From Rhodopseudomonas sp. BR0M22 (GTDB lineage: Bacteria > Pseudomonadota > Alphaproteobacteria > Rhizobiales > Xanthobacteraceae), in the NCBI RefSeq assembly GCF_010907035.1, contig NZ_QUMK01000011.1, positions 1 through 64,000 on the forward strand: a stretch of DNA of 64,000 nucleotides. Direction: 5' to 3'. Of the stretch, positions 61,432 through 64,000 are shown in pieces. How positions within the stretch are numbered: position 1 is the stretch's first letter; every line of letters begins with the position of its first letter. The notes beneath the pieces were generated by a model that was not told the DNA's origin, ran no database searches, and saw only the letters and a program-made list of their open reading frames with translations. The translations under genes and the position numbers were made by a program.

Positions 61432-62466
61432 ATGGCGGCTGAGGTCTCAAATCCGGCGGTGATGATCGTCGATCCGGCGCGGACCAAGGTCGCCGGCGCG
61501 ATCAAGCAGGCTGCCGGCCAGACTGGCACCAGCTTTCAGTATCTGCTCGCCACCGCCAAGATGGAATCGGACTTCAACCCGAGCGCCCAGGCCAGCACCT
61601 CTTCGGCGCAGGGCCTGTTCCAGTTCATCGATCAGACCTGGCTCGGCACCGTGAAGGAAGCCGGCGCGCAGTTCGGTTACGGCCAGTACGCCGACGCGAT
61701 CACCCGCTCGGCGTCCGGCAGCTATTCGGTCAGCGATCCGTCGGCGCGCGCTGCGATCATGAATCTGCGCAACGATCCGGTGGTGTCGTCGGCAATGGCA
61801 GGCGTGCTGACTCAGTCGAACAGCTTCAAGCTGACCGGCGAGATCGGCCGTCGCCCGTCGGATGCCGAACTCTACATGGCGCATTTTATGGGTGTGGCCG
61901 GTGCCGCCAAGCTGATCAACGCTGCGAGCGACACGCCGAATGTCGCCGGCGCCGCGCTGTTTCCGTCCGCCGCCGCCGCCAACCAGTCGATCTTCTACGA
62001 CCGTTCCGGCAACGCCCGCAGCGTTTCGGAGGTGTATTCCAATCTCACCTCGCGCTATCAGGCCGCCGCCAATGCGCCGGCGACGCAAAGCGCGATCGCG
62101 TCGGTCGCTGGCCTGCCGGTGACGCTGGCCTCGGCCGCGCCGCCGGCGCCTGTCGACAATGCCGCGTATCTGGCGAGCTTCCCGGACGTGCGCAACGTGA
62201 CGCCAGCTCAAGCCGGCGATGCGGCGCGGACTGCCACCTCACAGCGTGGTAATGAGCCGATCTTCCGCTCGCTGTTCCTCGGCGGCGACCGCGCAGAGCC
62301 GGTCTCGCCGGCGGTGCAGTCGTTGTGGACGTCGCCGCCGCAGGCCCAGATCCAACCGCAAAGCCAAACCCAAACCCAGACGCCGGACCTGTCGCGCACC
62401 CCCGAAGTGCGCAAGCCGTCTCCGCTCGATCTGTTCAGCGACCGCAACGGCACGTTCGCGAGCTGA
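61432..62466 (+). CDS. lytic transglycosylase-domain protein
   Basis: A 344-residue protein with an SLT-type domain: LLATAKMESDFNPSAQASTS (catalytic glutamate near residue 40) and AQGLFQFIDQTWLGTVKEAG. The body continues with a Ser/Ala-rich region and a Gln/Thr/Pro-rich C-terminus. It probably cleaves peptidoglycan glycan strands during assembly of a cell-envelope structure; no signal peptide is obvious. ATG 61432 is preferred over the GTG at 61372. Confidence 0.83.
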   Translation: MAAEVSNPAVMIVDPARTKVAGAIKQAAGQTGTSFQYLLATAKMESDFNPSAQASTSSAQGLFQFIDQTWLGTVKEAGAQFGYGQYADAITRSASGSYSVSDPSARAAIMNLRNDPVVSSAMAGVLTQSNSFKLTGEIGRRPSDAELYMAHFMGVAGAAKLINAASDTPNVAGAALFPSAAAANQSIFYDRSGNARSVSEVYSNLTSRYQAAANAPATQSAIASVAGLPVTLASAAPPAPVDNAAYLASFPDVRNVTPAQAGDAARTATSQRGNEPIFRSLFLGGDRAEPVSPAVQSLWTSPPQAQIQPQSQTQTQTPDLSRTPEVRKPSPLDLFSDRNGTFAS

Positions 62467-62473
62467 GCGCTGG

Positions 62474-63421
62474 TCAGCTGCTCCGCTTCCGGCGGCTGCG
62501 TTGATTTTGCACCGAGTTGAGAAAGTCCTTGTCGGCCTCGATCCGCTTTTCCAGATAGCCGACGACGGCCTTGATCCGCGCGACGTGCAGCAGGTCCTCG
62601 TGAACTGACAGCCAGACGTCGCGGGTGGTGAAGAGCTCGGGCATCACCGGTATCAGCTCGGTATTGCCGGCCGCCACATAGGACGGCAGCATTGCGATGC
62701 CTTGCCCGGCCGACACGGCGATCGACTGCGCCACCAGGCTGGTGCTGCGAAACACCGTGTGCGGCGGTCGCAGCACGTCGGACAGCCAGCGATTCTCTTT
62801 GCTGTAGATGTAGTCCTCGATGAAATCGATGAAGGCATGGGTCTCAAGCTCCTTCACCGTCGTCGGGGGACTGCGTCCGGCGAAATACACATCGGTGGCG
62901 TACAGCGAGATCCGGAATTCGCCGACCTTCTTGATCGACAGCCGTTTGCCGTGCGGCCGGAAGAAGCTGACGAAGATGTCGGCCTCGCGCCGGCTGAGGT
63001 CGAGCAGCCGCGTGTCGGTGATCAGCTCGATCTGGATCGATGGGTAGATCCGGTTGAAGTCGGCGATGCAGCGCGTGAGATAAAAGCTGCCGATCCCCTC
63101 CATCGCGGCGATCCGCACCGCGCCGCCGGCATCTGCAGTGTCGGTCCCGATCGCCTCGACGATGGCGTTCGCCTGGCTTTCCATGCTTTCGGCGTATTGC
63201 AGCAGCCGCATGCCGATCTCGGTCAGCGTGAAGCCCGCCTTGCTGCGCTTGAACAGCGTCGAATTCAGGCTGCGCTCCAGCTCGCGGATGCGGCGACTGA
63301 CGGTGGTGTGGTCGACTTTCAGCTTGGCCGCCGCACGCACCAGACTGCGCTGCCGAGCCACCTCGAGGAAGTAGACGACATCGTTCCAGTCGTAGCGGAT
63401 CTTGCGCTGAGCCTTGGACAC
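62474..63421 (-). CDS. LysR family transcriptional regulator
   Basis: A 315-residue LysR regulator. The winged helix is FLEVARQRSLVRAAAKLKVD and HTTVSRRIRELERSLNSTLF (about 18-57), followed by the effector-binding domain (IAAMEGIGSFYLTRCIADF, FRISLYATDVYF). The start is GTG 63421 with GGAG just upstream; the frame extends further as antisense. It is 80 bases downstream of a nitrilase-like gene on the same strand and may regulate it or be co-transcribed. Confidence 0.9.
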   Translation of the reverse strand: MSKAQRKIRYDWNDVVYFLEVARQRSLVRAAAKLKVDHTTVSRRIRELERSLNSTLFKRSKAGFTLTEIGMRLLQYAESMESQANAIVEAIGTDTADAGGAVRIAAMEGIGSFYLTRCIADFNRIYPSIQIELITDTRLLDLSRREADIFVSFFRPHGKRLSIKKVGEFRISLYATDVYFAGRSPPTTVKELETHAFIDFIEDYIYSKENRWLSDVLRPPHTVFRSTSLVAQSIAVSAGQGIAMLPSYVAAGNTELIPVMPELFTTRDVWLSVHEDLLHVARIKAVVGYLEKRIEADKDFLNSVQNQRSRRKRSS

Positions 63422-63501
63422 CGTCTCCTGCCGTCCCGCGGGCCGACCGGCGCTGCTGCGCCGGTCCCGCACCTTGATCGGCCGGTCACTGGTCAAGTGG
63501 G

Positions 63502-64000
63502 CTAGGCCGCGACGATCGGAGCGTAAGTCTCCACCAGGCGGTTTGCAAACATGTCGACCTTCGGGATCATCAGCTTCTGCCGGCAGACCGCCAGATCGAT
63601 GTGCTTGGGCATCACCGCACCGAGCTTCATCACCCGCGGCGCCGCGATATTGATGTCCCATTGCGGAAAGCCGGTCGGCGGGATCACGACGCTGCCGCCG
63701 GGGTAGGGGCTGTCGACCCGGTTGGCGAGCACGACCGCCACCCGGTTGTCCTCGGCGCGCGGTACGGCGAGCAGTTCGCGCTCGAACGGCTCGCGCAGCG
63801 CCGCCGGCCACAGGATGATGTCGGCCGCGCCGATGCCGAGGCAGCGCGAGGTCTCCGGAAACACCGCGTCATAGCCCGACATCACGCCGATGCGGCCGAA
63901 CGGGGTCTCGAACACCGGATAGTCGAAGCCGGCGACCGCCCATTTGCGCTCCTCGGCCGTGAGATGCGTCTTGCGATAGCGGCCGATCTCCTTGCCGTCC
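63502..64000 (-). CDS. nitrilase-superfamily hydrolase (partial; catalytic cysteine missing)
   Basis: The 3' part (about 166 residues) of a carbon-nitrogen hydrolase; the start is beyond 64000. The catalytic lysine block is visible as EIGRYRKTHLTAEER, and AALREPFERELLAV and VLANRVDSPYPGG match the family. The catalytic-cysteine block, normally xCYDxxFPE, reads VMSGYDAVFPETSR: the cysteine is glycine (codon 63874-63876). It may be inactive or use another chemistry. Confidence 0.82.
   Translation of the reverse strand, partial: DGKEIGRYRKTHLTAEERKWAVAGFDYPVFETPFGRIGVMSGYDAVFPETSRCLGIGAADIILWPAALREPFERELLAVPRAEDNRVAVVLANRVDSPYPGGSVVIPPTGFPQWDINIAAPRVMKLGAVMPKHIDLAVCRQKLMIPKVDMFANRLVETYAPIVAA

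Overview
The window is a GC-rich alphaproteobacterial chromosome segment. Several things point to the Bradyrhizobium/Rhodopseudomonas group, most likely Rhodopseudomonas palustris or a close relative: an Omp2-type porin, a bacterial transglutaminase-like cysteine peptidase, DUF3126 and YfdX proteins, PAS_5 and PilZ proteins, and several families of palindromic intergenic repeats that begin with GTCAT and end with ATGAC. The species is inferred from gene style and order; no database search was made.

Layout. 0-6.3 kb is a valine degradation operon (methylmalonate-semialdehyde dehydrogenase, acyl-CoA dehydrogenase, 3-hydroxyisobutyryl-CoA hydrolase, 3-hydroxyisobutyrate dehydrogenase) behind a TetR regulator. 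A VapBC-type toxin-antitoxin pair sits inside the operon. 6.4-12.1 kb adds an acyl-CoA synthetase, an enoyl-CoA hydratase, and an amidase overlapping an M20 amidohydrolase, separated by repeat clusters. At 12.46 kb is tRNA-Leu(UAA). The last 60 bases of this gene are repeated exactly at 18.05 kb, bounding a 5.6-kb AT-richer genomic island. The island holds a charged 182-residue protein, an 824-residue SF2 helicase fused to a PD-(D/E)XK nuclease, and a Fic protein. No integrase was found in it.

18.2-34.2 kb is ordinary core and accessory chromosome: GNAT, GT92-like glycosyltransferase, universal stress protein, FAD monooxygenase, zinc-finger protein, alpha/beta hydrolase, cysE, gamma-carbonic anhydrase, a very small Rmf/CrpP-like protein, porin, MarR, transglutaminase-like protease, PilZ, Crp-type regulator and PAS_5 protein. 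34.3-36.9 kb has a candidate structured RNA ending in a strong terminator, a yybP-ykoY manganese riboswitch in front of mntP, a rhomboid protease and a CBS protein. 36.9-41.3 kb is an iron-uptake cluster (TetR, TonB-dependent siderophore receptor, PepSY membrane protein and a small membrane protein).

41.3-64 kb holds a patatin, a PAS-GGDEF-EAL protein, a nitroreductase, YfdX, thrS, an MFS transporter, an O-methyltransferase divergent from a TetR, a cold-shock protein, an ArsB/SLC13-like permease, DUF3750, yidD, a ClpP-like secreted protein, an IscU-like protein, folE-hisI, a lytic transglycosylase, a LysR regulator and the 3' part of a nitrilase-family gene. The IscU-like protein and the nitrilase each lack a normally essential cysteine.

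The best candidate for a poorly described system is the helicase-nuclease protein in the tRNA-Leu island, which looks like a single-gene or two-gene anti-phage/anti-plasmid defence cargo. Next come the structured RNA before the mntP riboswitch and the toxin-antitoxin pair translationally tied to valine catabolism.
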